Assembly: GCA_016783675.1 (NCBI GenBank)
Contig: JADHWE010000011.1
Coordinates: forward strand, 1-45,328
Reading direction: 5' to 3'
Length of the DNA: 45,328 nt
DNA from: Kiritimatiellia bacterium
GTDB lineage: Bacteria; Verrucomicrobiota; Kiritimatiellia; UBA8416; JABMPJ01
The position numbers and the translations under genes are program-made. The notes below the pieces were generated by a model. It made no database searches. It was not told where the DNA came from and saw only the letters and a list, made by a program, of their open reading frames with translations. Of this stretch, positions 1-8,143 are shown piece by piece. Numbering within the stretch: position 1 is the first letter of the stretch; every line of letters begins with the position of its first letter.

Positions 1-35
1 ATTCTGTCACCAGAGTCATCAACCATGGGAGCCAC

Positions 36-3000
36 ATGAAGTCATTGGTCAACGAGTTCGCATGTCCGGGAAGTGCGTATCGGGGTAAGCCGTTCTGGGC
101 ATGGAACGGAAAGCTGGAGCCGGGCGAGCTGCGCCGGCAGTTGCGCGTGATGAAGGAGATGGGACTGGGCGGTGGCTTCATGCATTCGCGTGTGGGATTG
201 GATACACCGTATCTCTCGGACAAGTGGTTCGAGTGCGTGCGCGCGTGTATTGATGAGTGCAAGAAGCTCGACATGGAAGCCTGGCTCTATGACGAGGATC
301 GTTGGCCTTCCGGCGCCGCAGGCGGATTGGTGACCAAGGATCCGAAGTACCGCATGCATCGCCTGGTCTGCAACCGCTACGACGGTGGTGACGGTTTTGC
401 CTGGCAGGATACGACGCTGGCCGCATTCACGGCGGTAGTGGACGGCGACACGGCGTCCGGCGTCAAGCGCCTGAAACGTGGCGTCGTGCCCAAGGGGCTG
501 CCGGATGGCGCATGTGTTCTGGAGTTCTGTGATGAGCCCATGCCTTGTACAAGCTGGTACAACGGCTACACCTATCTCGACACGCTCGACCACGAAGCCG
601 TCCAGGAGTTTATCCGCGTAACGCACGATGCCTACAAGCGCGAGTGCGGCGACGACTTCGGCAAGACGGTGCCCGGCATCTTTACGGATGAGCCTAACTA
701 TGGGCATGAATGTCCAAACAATGGGTATGCGCATGGCGCGGCGCCCTGGACCCGTTTCTTCCGTCGCACGTTCCGCGAGCGCTACGGCTACGACATTATC
801 GCTCATCTGCCAGAGGTGTTCTTCAACATCGAAGGCCGCGAGTTCCCAAAGGCGCGCTACCACTTCTATGACTGCGCCACGTTCCTGTTCGTCGACGCGT
901 TTGCACGTCAGATTGGTGAGTGGTGCGATGAAAACGGACTGCAGCACACGGGCCACGCGCTGATGGAAGACACGCTCTCCTCACAGCGCCAGGCCATCGG
1001 CAGCGCGATGCGTTTCTACGAATACATGCAGGCGCCGGGCATGGACCTGCTCACGGAGAAGTGGCGTATCTATGACGTGGCCAAGCAGGTCAGCTCCGTG
1101 GCACGCCAGTTTGGACGCAAGTGGCGTCTGACCGAGACCTACGGCTGCACGGGCTGGGACTTCCCGTTCGCAGGCCACAAGGCGCTGGGCGACTGGCAGG
1201 TGGCACTGGGGATCAACCTGCGCTGTCAGCACCTGAGCTGGTACACGATGGCCGGCGAGGCGAAGCGCGATTATCCCGCCGGCATTTTCGATCACTCGCC
1301 CTGGTGGTCGGCCTATCGCAAGGTTGAGGACTACTTTGCGCGCGTGCTGTCGGTCATGACGCGCGGCGAAGAGGTGCGCGACCTGCTCGTGATTCACCCG
1401 ATCGAGAGTGGCTGGGTGACGCTGGGTGATGACGCCGCGTCCTATGACCAGGCGCTGATCGATCTGCGCAATTCGCTTTTGGAGGCGACCATCGATTTCG
1501 ATTACGGCGAGGAAGATATCATGGCTCGCCATGCTTCAGTACGGAAAGGGGGAGCCGCACGCGGTGCGGCCCTACACCGCCGTCCCAGCCCTGCTTGTAG
1601 GGTCGAACCGTGTTCGGCATCTGCCGTTCTGCGGGTGGGGAAAGCGGAGTACACGACCGTGCTGGTGCCGCAGCTGGTGACGATTCGGGGCACAACGCTC
1701 AAGCTGCTGGGCCGCTTCCTCAAGGCGGGTGGACGCGTGGTCTTCGCAGGCAAGGCACCGCGCTTTGTCGACGGCGAGCGGACCGACCGGGCCGTGGCGT
1801 TTGCGACGGCCTGCGAAAAGGTCCCTGCCAGGGGCAAGCGTCTGGTGGAGGGCGTGGCCCATTGCCGGCACGTGTCTGTGGTCGATGCGACGGGTGAACA
1901 GATTGCCCCGGCCCTGACGCTGTTGCGCGCGGACAAGGAGAATGCCTATCTCTTCGTCTGCAATACCGGCTACAGCGCAGCCCAACTCAAGCGGCCGCAG
2001 ATGAACGACGTCTATGTGCGTGAACGGCGCGCGGCCTTCGACGATGTACGTATCGAGGGGCTCGAAGGATTTGCCGGGCATCCGGTGGAGCTGGATCCCC
2101 AGACAGGGACAGAGCATGCCGCCAAAGCAAAACAGGTAGACGGGGGCTGGCGCATCCAGACCAGTCTGCCCGCGCTGGGTAGTCGGATCTTTGTCATTCC
2201 GCGCCGCAAGCAGCGTAGCCTGCCGGAGCCGCGTCCGCGCCTCAAGCCGGTATCAAAGAAGAGCCTGGCCGGTGCGTGGGACTACGAGTTGACCGAGCCC
2301 AATGTGCTTCTGCTCGACTGGGCAGAGCTGAAGATGGGGAAGGGACGCTGGCAGAAGTCGCAGCATATCCTGCTGGCCGACTATGCCATCCGCGATGCCA
2401 TGGGCATTCCGCGTCGCGGCGGCCGGATGGTGCAGCCGTGGGCACGCGAGAAGGAGGCGAACCCGGTAACGACGCCGGTCGCGCTTCGCTACACCTTCGA
2501 TGTCAAGACGCGCCCGACGCGGGAGCTGTTCCTGGCGATGGAGCAGCCCTGTCATTGGGAGATCCGCTTGAACGGAAACCCGGTCAGCACAGATGCGCAT
2601 GCCGGCTGGTGGGTCGATCAATCCTGTCGCAAACTGCCGCTTTCTGCGGCGATGCTTGTTGAAGGTGAGAACGTCCTGGAGATGAGCTGCGGTTATTGCG
2701 CCGATGGACCCGACCTTGAGCACGTCTATCTGTTGGGCGACTTCGGTGTGAAGTTGGTCGAGCATCACCCCGTGATGACCACGCTGCCGGCGACGTTGCG
2801 TGCGGGCGACTGGGTGAAGCAGGGGTTGACGTTCTATTCGGGCAGTGTGATCTACCGGCGCAAGATCAAGGTGGCCGCGCTGCGTAAGCGGCAGCGGCTG
2901 GTTGTGCGTGTGGCTGACTACAAGGGCTCCGTCGTCCGTGTGTGGGGTGGGGGAGTTGAGGCGGGTCTGACCGCCTGGGATCCGAGCGAGGTCGACGTCA

Positions 3001-3218
3001 CGGAGCAGGTGCAGGATGGCCTGCTCGATCTCGGCATCGAGGTCATCGCCCACCGCCGCAACTCGCACGGTCCGCTCCAGCTCAAGGACCGTTGGCCCGC
3101 CTGGCACGGTCCGGCCCAATTTGTGATTGAACACGAGAAGACGCCGCGCTATTACACCGTGCCGTGCGGGCTGATGAAGGCGCCGGTGATTGAACAGGTG
3201 GTCGGAACGACTCCGTAG
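36..3218 (+). CDS. Large GH106-like glycoside hydrolase (alpha-L-rhamnosidase-like)
   Basis: A 1060-residue protein that probably removes a terminal deoxy-sugar from a plant or algal polysaccharide. The N-terminal third has the catalytic-barrel signature of the GH106-like/putative alpha-rhamnosidase group: FWAWNG near residue 20, then FMHSRVGLD and WLYDEDRWPSG. The C-terminal third (about residues 750-1020) has beta-sandwich features (FLAMEQPCHWEIRLNG, YRRKIKV). The ATG at 36 is preceded by GGGAG at a good distance. No signal peptide is visible, so the enzyme may act inside the cell on imported oligosaccharide. FucU follows downstream, which fits deoxy-sugar use. An unusual stretch at about residues 505-530 reads like translated repeat DNA, not protein (see the separate repeat entry). 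The family is well supported; the substrate is inferred. Confidence 0.8.
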   Translation: MKSLVNEFACPGSAYRGKPFWAWNGKLEPGELRRQLRVMKEMGLGGGFMHSRVGLDTPYLSDKWFECVRACIDECKKLDMEAWLYDEDRWPSGAAGGLVTKDPKYRMHRLVCNRYDGGDGFAWQDTTLAAFTAVVDGDTASGVKRLKRGVVPKGLPDGACVLEFCDEPMPCTSWYNGYTYLDTLDHEAVQEFIRVTHDAYKRECGDDFGKTVPGIFTDEPNYGHECPNNGYAHGAAPWTRFFRRTFRERYGYDIIAHLPEVFFNIEGREFPKARYHFYDCATFLFVDAFARQIGEWCDENGLQHTGHALMEDTLSSQRQAIGSAMRFYEYMQAPGMDLLTEKWRIYDVAKQVSSVARQFGRKWRLTETYGCTGWDFPFAGHKALGDWQVALGINLRCQHLSWYTMAGEAKRDYPAGIFDHSPWWSAYRKVEDYFARVLSVMTRGEEVRDLLVIHPIESGWVTLGDDAASYDQALIDLRNSLLEATIDFDYGEEDIMARHASVRKGGAARGAALHRRPSPACRVEPCSASAVLRVGKAEYTTVLVPQLVTIRGTTLKLLGRFLKAGGRVVFAGKAPRFVDGERTDRAVAFATACEKVPARGKRLVEGVAHCRHVSVVDATGEQIAPALTLLRADKENAYLFVCNTGYSAAQLKRPQMNDVYVRERRAAFDDVRIEGLEGFAGHPVELDPQTGTEHAAKAKQVDGGWRIQTSLPALGSRIFVIPRRKQRSLPEPRPRLKPVSKKSLAGAWDYELTEPNVLLLDWAELKMGKGRWQKSQHILLADYAIRDAMGIPRRGGRMVQPWAREKEANPVTTPVALRYTFDVKTRPTRELFLAMEQPCHWEIRLNGNPVSTDAHAGWWVDQSCRKLPLSAAMLVEGENVLEMSCGYCADGPDLEHVYLLGDFGVKLVEHHPVMTTLPATLRAGDWVKQGLTFYSGSVIYRRKIKVAALRKRQRLVVRVADYKGSVVRVWGGGVEAGLTAWDPSEVDVTEQVQDGLLDLGIEVIAHRRNSHGPLQLKDRWPAWHGPAQFVIEHEKTPRYYTVPCGLMKAPVIEQVVGTTP
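1552..1618. repeat. REPIN-like inverted pair inserted in frame in the glycosidase gene
   Basis: Two palindromic units face each other. The left arm (1552-1577) ends in CCTACAC; the right arm (1596-1618) begins TGTAGGGTCGAACCG. The left arm matches the reverse complement of 41746-41771 over all 26 bases. The right arm matches the other half of that intergenic element at about 18 of 22 bases. The insertion keeps the reading frame and adds a low-complexity, Arg/Ala/Pro-rich stretch between the conserved segments FDYGEEDI and LRVGKAEYTTV. Confidence 0.8.
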
Positions 3219-3351
3219 AGCCCCAACGGGGCGGGATATACGAGCCCAAGGCATCGCCCTGGGTAGAAGACGAAAGGGATATTCAGCCCTGAAGGGGCGT
3301 GATATAGAACACTCGTTGGGAGAGCTTCCTATATCCCGCCCTTTCAGGGCT
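3219..3351. repeat. Cluster of short hairpin repeats ending in GGATATA or TGATATA
   Basis: Three related units lie between the glycosidase and fucU. Two are on the plus strand (3219-3240 and 3285-3307). One is on the minus strand (3329-3351). Each has the form AGCCCnnAAnGGGCGnGATATA, in which AGCCC and GGGCG flank a tiny loop. A fourth hairpin (about 3243-3263, GCCCAAGG/CCCTGGGT) lies between them. No coding potential is seen here. They may act as a transcription terminator or mRNA stabiliser between the two genes, or may simply be dispersed repeats. Confidence 0.6.
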
Positions 3352-3390
3352 AGGAGCGCTCTGGAATGAGGTCTAACAAAGGAGGCAATC

Positions 3391-3825
3391 ATGCTTAAGG
3401 GAATCGATCCGATTATTAGTCCGGAACTGTTGAAGATCATGGCGGAGATGGGGCACGGGGATGAGTTGGTGTTGGCCGACGCGCATTTTCCGGGACACAC
3501 GTTCTGTCCGAAGAACGTATTGCGCGGGGATGGGCTTCAGATTCCCGATCTCTTGGCCGGCATTGTGCCTCTGCTTGAGCTGGACAGCTATGACGATCCG
3601 CTGATCATGATGGCGGCCGTCGAAGGCGACGAGCTGGACCCGCAGGTGGAAACCGACTACATGGCCGCGATCCACGCGAAAGTCCCGGGCGCCCCGGCGC
3701 CGATCCGGATCGACCGCTTCGCCTTCTACGACCGCGTCAAAACCGCCTACGCCTGCGTCATGACCGGCACCACCGCCAAGTACGGCAATATCATCCTGAA
3801 GAAGGGCGTAACACCCGACACCTGA
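3391..3825 (+). CDS. fucU: L-fucose mutarotase (RbsD/FucU family)
   Basis: A 144-residue member of the RbsD/FucU family, which interconverts the alpha and beta anomers of L-fucose (RbsD acts on ribose) before catabolism in the cytoplasm. The opening [21 protein letters not shown], the [13 protein letters not shown] block with its catalytic-type His/Asp, and the C-terminal [22 protein letters not shown] block are characteristic of FucU. An excellent ribosome-binding site, AAAGGAGG, lies 7 bases before the ATG. It follows a large glycosidase and shares the window with a GH29 fucosidase relic, so L-fucose is the likely substrate. The last codons (TPDT, stop) are encoded by the heptamer repeat at 3810-3830, so the C-terminus may have been replaced by repeat expansion. 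Confidence 0.9.
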   Translation: MLKGIDPIISPELLKIMAEMGHGDELVLADAHFPGHTFCPKNVLRGDGLQIPDLLAGIVPLLELDSYDDPLIMMAAVEGDELDPQVETDYMAAIHAKVPGAPAPIRIDRFAFYDRVKTAYACVMTGTTAKYGNIILKKGVTPDT

Positions 3826-3830
3826 CACCT
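3810..3830 (+). repeat. Heptamer tandem repeat, 3 units of RACACCY
   Basis: The units are AACACCC, GACACCT and GACACCT. The fucU stop codon lies inside the array. The same 7-base family occurs at 28372-28399 and 30822-30856. Confidence 0.7.
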
Positions 3831-3834
3831 GCCC

Positions 3835-5709
3835 TTAGGCAAACTCGATCTTGAAGCTGATGACGTCCTCATTCGGGGTGCTTGTCACCTTCGAGTCGCA
3901 CTTCTGGAACACGTGCTGCATGGCGCGGTTATCGCGTAGTACCTCGGCCGTGAATCCTCCGATACCGTTGCGGCGGGCGATTGTGGCGAGGTGACGGAGC
4001 AGGAAGGATCCGATGCCCCGGTTCTGCCATTCGTCGCGCACCACGAAGGCCACTTCCGCCCGGTTTGTCTTGTCGTCGAGGTAGTAGCGACCGATCGCAA
4101 TGATCTCCTCGCCCTGCGGCGCGGGCATCGTGGCCACGATCGCGACATCGGCGCGGTGGTTGATGAAGACGAAGTCCTGGATCTGCTTGTGCGGGATGAC
4201 GCGTGCGCGTGACATGAAGCGGTAGTAGATCGTCTCCTGCGAGAGCGCGTAGAACAGATCCTTGGTGGCGGGTACATCGGTGGGATGAATCGGCCGGAAG
4301 TTGACCTGCGTACCGTCGGAGCCGACATATGTCGTCTTGAACTCGGGAGGACCGACCACCAGTTTGTCGCCAACATCGGCCAGCTCGGGTCGAACGTATT
4401 TTGCCTCGATGGCATCCTTGAGCAGTTGCGCGCGGAAGTCCGGGTGTGCGATTGAGATCAGGGCGATTGCGCGTTCCTGCACGCTTTTGCCGTGGAGATA
4501 GGCAATGCCGTGCTCGGTAACCACGTAATGCACGTCGCCGCGCGTGGTGACCACGCCCGCGCCGGGCTGCAGGCAGCAGGAAATGCGTGACACGGTGCCG
4601 CCCTTGGCGGTGGAGGGCAGGGCGATGACCGCTTTGCCGCCGTGCGAACGGGCGGCGCCGCGGTTGAAGTCCACCTGCCCGCCGATGCCGGAGTAGAACT
4701 GGTTGCCCAGCGAATCGGCGCAGACTTGGCCAGTCAGATCGACCTCGAGCGCGACGTTGATCGCTACCTGTTTGTTCTGTTGACCGATGATGAACGGATC
4801 GTTCACGTACTCGGTGGGATGGAACGCAAAAGCCGGGTTGTTGTCGACATAGTCATAGAGCTTGCGGGTGCCGATGCAGAAGCTGGCCACGACACGGTGG
4901 CGATCCAATGTCTTGCGCTCGCCGGTGATCACCCCTTCTTCGATCAGCGGAATGATGGCGTCCGTAAGCATCTCGGTATGGATGCCGAGATCCTTCCTCT
5001 CGTGCAGGAACTCCAGGACCGACTGCGGGATCTCGCCGATACCCAGTTCGAGTGTCGCTCCGTCCGAAACAAGCGAGGCGACGTACTCGCCGATCTTGCG
5101 GATATCGTCGCCCGGAACCGGGGGCGGCACTTCGATCAGTTCAGTGTCCACGGGCACGAGCACATCGATGTCGTAGACGTCGATCATGCTGTCGCCGAGG
5201 GTGCGGGGCATGCGTGGATTAACCTGGGCGATGACGAGCGCCGAGTTTTCGGCGGCGGCCTTCACGATGTCTACCGAGACACCCAGGCTGCACAGCCCGT
5301 TCTCATCCGGCGGCGAGACCTGGATCAACGCCACGTCCAGCGGGATCTGACCCGACCCGAACAGGCGCGGAATATCGGAGAGGAAGATGGGCGTATAGTC
5401 GCCCATGCCGGCCTGGATGATGTCGCGCACGTTGCTCGATATGAAGAGGCTGTTCACGCGGAAATTCTCAGCCATTTCCTTGACGGCGTAAGGGGCTTCG
5501 CCCAATCCGAGAAAATGGATGATTTCCGTGTCGACCAGCTGTGAGGCACGCGCCGTCAGGGCGTGTACCAGTTCCTGCGGATGCGCACAACCAGTGCCAA
5601 CGAAAATGCGATGGCCCGGAGCCACCCGCTTCGCGGCTTCATCCGGCGTTGCTGTCATGTCCGCGTAAGCGGTCTGCCAATTGGGATCGAACGTTGTTTC
5701 TTTGCTCAT
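3835..5709 (-). CDS. Acetyl-CoA hydrolase/transferase fused to a C-terminal GNAT acetyltransferase domain
   Basis: A 624-residue fusion. Residues about 1-450 are a CoA-transferase of the acetyl-CoA hydrolase/4-hydroxybutyrate CoA-transferase type. Visible motifs are GTGCAHPQ, LELGIGEIPQSV, EYVNDP, GIGGQVDF and VTEHGIAYL. Residues about 465-624 form a GNAT domain with VRDEWQNRGIGSFLLRHL, the acetyl-CoA-binding R/Q-x-x-G-x-G/A-like loop. The transferase would move CoA between acyl groups, probably releasing acetate. The GNAT domain may acetylate a protein lysine, and Acs next door is an obvious candidate, but that is inference. The start has AAGGAGG 9 bases upstream. The gene begins one base after the stop of the ADP-forming acetyl-CoA synthetase gene, so the two form an operon. 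The pair of domains is known as a fused family. Confidence 0.88.
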   Translation of the reverse strand: MSKETTFDPNWQTAYADMTATPDEAAKRVAPGHRIFVGTGCAHPQELVHALTARASQLVDTEIIHFLGLGEAPYAVKEMAENFRVNSLFISSNVRDIIQAGMGDYTPIFLSDIPRLFGSGQIPLDVALIQVSPPDENGLCSLGVSVDIVKAAAENSALVIAQVNPRMPRTLGDSMIDVYDIDVLVPVDTELIEVPPPVPGDDIRKIGEYVASLVSDGATLELGIGEIPQSVLEFLHERKDLGIHTEMLTDAIIPLIEEGVITGERKTLDRHRVVASFCIGTRKLYDYVDNNPAFAFHPTEYVNDPFIIGQQNKQVAINVALEVDLTGQVCADSLGNQFYSGIGGQVDFNRGAARSHGGKAVIALPSTAKGGTVSRISCCLQPGAGVVTTRGDVHYVVTEHGIAYLHGKSVQERAIALISIAHPDFRAQLLKDAIEAKYVRPELADVGDKLVVGPPEFKTTYVGSDGTQVNFRPIHPTDVPATKDLFYALSQETIYYRFMSRARVIPHKQIQDFVFINHRADVAIVATMPAPQGEEIIAIGRYYLDDKTNRAEVAFVVRDEWQNRGIGSFLLRHLATIARRNGIGGFTAEVLRDNRAMQHVFQKCDSKVTSTPNEDVISFKIEFA

Positions 5710-5710
5710 G

Positions 5711-7813
5711 TTACTTGCCCTCCTTAGCGCTGAGGGTTATCCGGGCGTCGGCGGCGACGGAGTCTTTACCGACGGGGCCGACGATGAAGGGGTTGATGTC
5801 CATCTCTTCGATTTGCGGGAAGTCCTGGGCGAGCTGGCTGATGCGCTGGAGGGCGGTAGCGATCGCCTCGATGTCCACGCGCGCCTGGCCGCGTACGCCC
5901 TTGAGCAACTCAAACGATCGGGTGGTCTGTAGCATCTGCAGCGCCTCCTCGTTCGTGATCGGGGCGATGTGGAAGGTGACGTCTTTCATCACTTCCACAA
6001 AGATGCCGCCCAAACCAAACATCAGCATGGGGCCGAACTGCGGATCACGCGTCATACCGAGGATGACCTCGCGACCCCGTCCGCACATTTGCTCGAGGTA
6101 GACCCCGTGGATGTTGGCGTCCGGCACGCGCTGGCGGATGCGCATCATCATCAGGTCGAACGCATCGCGCACGGCATCGGCCGTGGCGAGGTTGAGCTTC
6201 ACGCCGCCCATGTCGGACTTGTGGATCACGTCGGGCGAGGCAATTTTCATGGCCAGCGGGTAGCCGATCTTCTCGGCCGCCTCAACGGCCTGGTCGGCCG
6301 TCATCGCCAGCGTCCCCTCCGGGACGTTGAAGTCGTAGGCCCGCAGGATTTCCTTGGCCGCAGCTTCGCCGACCTGCAGTTCATCGGTACGGACGTGGCG
6401 GTGGATGATCCGCTCGACGCGGCGGCGGTTGACCGGGAAACGGGTAATGATGCGGGGCGGCCGGCGCAGCCACTCGGCGTAGTCGACCATCGCCTTGAGC
6501 GCGGCCACGGCACGTTCCGGGGCGGGGTAGTCCGGCAGGTTCGATGCAACCAACTCCTCGCGGCCCGGTGTGACATCGGCGCCGCCCATGAAAGAAACCA
6601 GGATCGGTTTCTCGTTGCGTGTATTGGTCTCGATGGCGCGTGCGGTTTCGAGCGGGTTGGTCATGGCCTGCGGGGTGAGGATGACAATGATGGCATCGAC
6701 CGAGTCATCATCCTGAGCGGCGTTGAGCGCGTCGGCATAGCGTACGGGGTCCGCATCGCCGAGTACGTCGATCGGGTTGCCGACGCTCGCCGCGGCGGGG
6801 AGCTTCTTGGCCAGGGCGGTCGCGGTGCCGCCGGCGAGCGCAGCGACCTCGAGGTCGGAGAGCTCGACCGCATCGGCGGCCATGATGCCGGGGCCGCCGG
6901 CGTTGGTGATGATCGCAACGCGCCTGCCCTTGGGCAGCGGCTGCATGGCGAAAGCGGTAGCGAAGTCGAACATCGCTTCGAACGTGTCGGCGCGGATGAT
7001 GCCGGAACGCTTGAAGGCGGCCGCGTAGCCGACGTCGGCCCCGGCAAGACTACCCGTGTGCGAGGAGGCCGCCTTGCCACCGGCGGCGGTGACGCCCGAC
7101 TTGAAGATCACGACCGGCTTGCGGGCTGTGGCGGTCTCGGCAGCCTTGATAAAGGCGTCGCCCGCGACAATGCTTTCGAGGTAGCCGACGATAACCTTGG
7201 TGTCGTCATCCTGCGCGAAGGCGGTCAGGAACTCGGTCTCCGACAGGTCGGCCTTGTTGCCCATGCTGACCAGCTTGGCGAGGCCGAGGTGGCGTTCACT
7301 GGCCCAGTCGAGGATGGCCGTGCAGAGTGCGCCGGACTGGGACATAATCGTGATGCCGCCGGGCTTGGGCATGTGCTTGGCGAACGAGGCGTTCATCTTG
7401 TGGTGCGCATTGATGAGCCCCAGGCAGTTGGGCCCGAGGAGGCGGACGTCCCGCGCGGTGCAGTAGGCCGCCAGCTCCGACTCCAGCTTGGCGCCTTCCT
7501 CGCCGACTTCCTTGAACCCGGCCGTGATGATGGTGACGGCCTTGGCGCCGGCTTCGATCGAGTCGATGACGGCCTGGCGCACGAACTTCGTCGGGACGGC
7601 GATGACGCTCAGGTCGATCTTCTTGCCGCTGCTCTTGAGATCGGGGTAGCAGGGCAGGCCCAGTACTTCGGTCGAGGTGGGGTTGATCGGAACAATCTCA
7701 CCCTCGTAGCCGCCTTCCACCAGGTTGGCCAGGATTTCGTGTCCGACCTTGCCGGGCGACTTCGAGGCGCCGATCACGGCGACAGCATCCGGTTTCAGAA
7801 GTGCTTCTAGCAT
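5711..7813 (-). CDS. ADP-forming acetate-CoA ligase, alpha and beta domains fused
   Basis: A roughly 700-residue ADP-forming acyl-CoA synthetase that converts acetyl-CoA, ADP and phosphate to acetate, ATP and CoA, or the reverse. The N-terminal part has a CoA-binding Rossmann domain (VAVIGASKSPGKVG), followed by LGPNCLG and MSQSGAL. The putative phospho-histidine lies in SSHTGSLAG (His about 252). The C-terminal part is an ATP-grasp domain with HKSDMGGVKLN and EMDINPF. The open frame extends 38 codons upstream, but the start at 7813 fits the family start and has GGAG six bases before it. No GNAT domain is attached here, unlike Pat-type acetyltransferases; instead GNAT is fused to the next gene. 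It is divergent from acs. Confidence 0.9.
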   Translation of the reverse strand: MLEALLKPDAVAVIGASKSPGKVGHEILANLVEGGYEGEIVPINPTSTEVLGLPCYPDLKSSGKKIDLSVIAVPTKFVRQAVIDSIEAGAKAVTIITAGFKEVGEEGAKLESELAAYCTARDVRLLGPNCLGLINAHHKMNASFAKHMPKPGGITIMSQSGALCTAILDWASERHLGLAKLVSMGNKADLSETEFLTAFAQDDDTKVIVGYLESIVAGDAFIKAAETATARKPVVIFKSGVTAAGGKAASSHTGSLAGADVGYAAAFKRSGIIRADTFEAMFDFATAFAMQPLPKGRRVAIITNAGGPGIMAADAVELSDLEVAALAGGTATALAKKLPAAASVGNPIDVLGDADPVRYADALNAAQDDDSVDAIIVILTPQAMTNPLETARAIETNTRNEKPILVSFMGGADVTPGREELVASNLPDYPAPERAVAALKAMVDYAEWLRRPPRIITRFPVNRRRVERIIHRHVRTDELQVGEAAAKEILRAYDFNVPEGTLAMTADQAVEAAEKIGYPLAMKIASPDVIHKSDMGGVKLNLATADAVRDAFDLMMMRIRQRVPDANIHGVYLEQMCGRGREVILGMTRDPQFGPMLMFGLGGIFVEVMKDVTFHIAPITNEEALQMLQTTRSFELLKGVRGQARVDIEAIATALQRISQLAQDFPQIEEMDINPFIVGPVGKDSVAADARITLSAKEGK

Positions 7814-8143
7814 AAGGAACTCCAGCAGTTCATTTCTCTCTTGCGGCCCCGTTTCTATACACCATAACAGGTGCCTGTAGGGTCGACTGAAAGGGGCGCA
7901 GCATACTCTTCTGCGCTCCCATTTCAAGCAATGAAATGGGGTTCTCGTGATTTAATATGATCACAATTGATCTCAAACAATCATGAACGAATCAAAAAGC
8001 ATCATTTTTCTCTGATTCGGGCTTGCAGTATGGGGCCAGTCAATATATCTTCCATGCTTTCCTGCCATCAGGCGGGTCGAGAGGGATGTCTATAACTAAG
8101 GTAATAGGGAAGTAACCACCTAGTTCAACAGAGAGGTAAAACC
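7814..8143. promoter_or_regulatory. Structured divergent intergenic region between acd and acs
   Basis: No gene is seen in these 330 bases. They hold four dyads: GCGCAG/CTGCGC (7896-7916), a 9-base stem CCCATTTCA/TGAAATGGG with a 5-base loop (7918-7940), an operator-like GTGAT-N8-ATCAC (7947-7964), and CGAATCA/TGATTCG enclosing AAAAA/TTTTT (7988-8019). The GC content drops across 7940-8010. The acs ribosome-binding site is GAGAGG before the ATG at 8144. This is the likely promoter and control region for both acetate operons; exact promoters are not assignable by eye. Confidence 0.5.

Noticed and set aside
5969..7810. Long plus-strand open frame of 613 codons opposite the acetyl-CoA synthetase gene
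   Set aside because: It is a compositional shadow of a clear GC-rich gene on the minus strand and shows no family motif. The same applies to 12484-13740, 14757-15881, 20812-22269 and 35932-37713.
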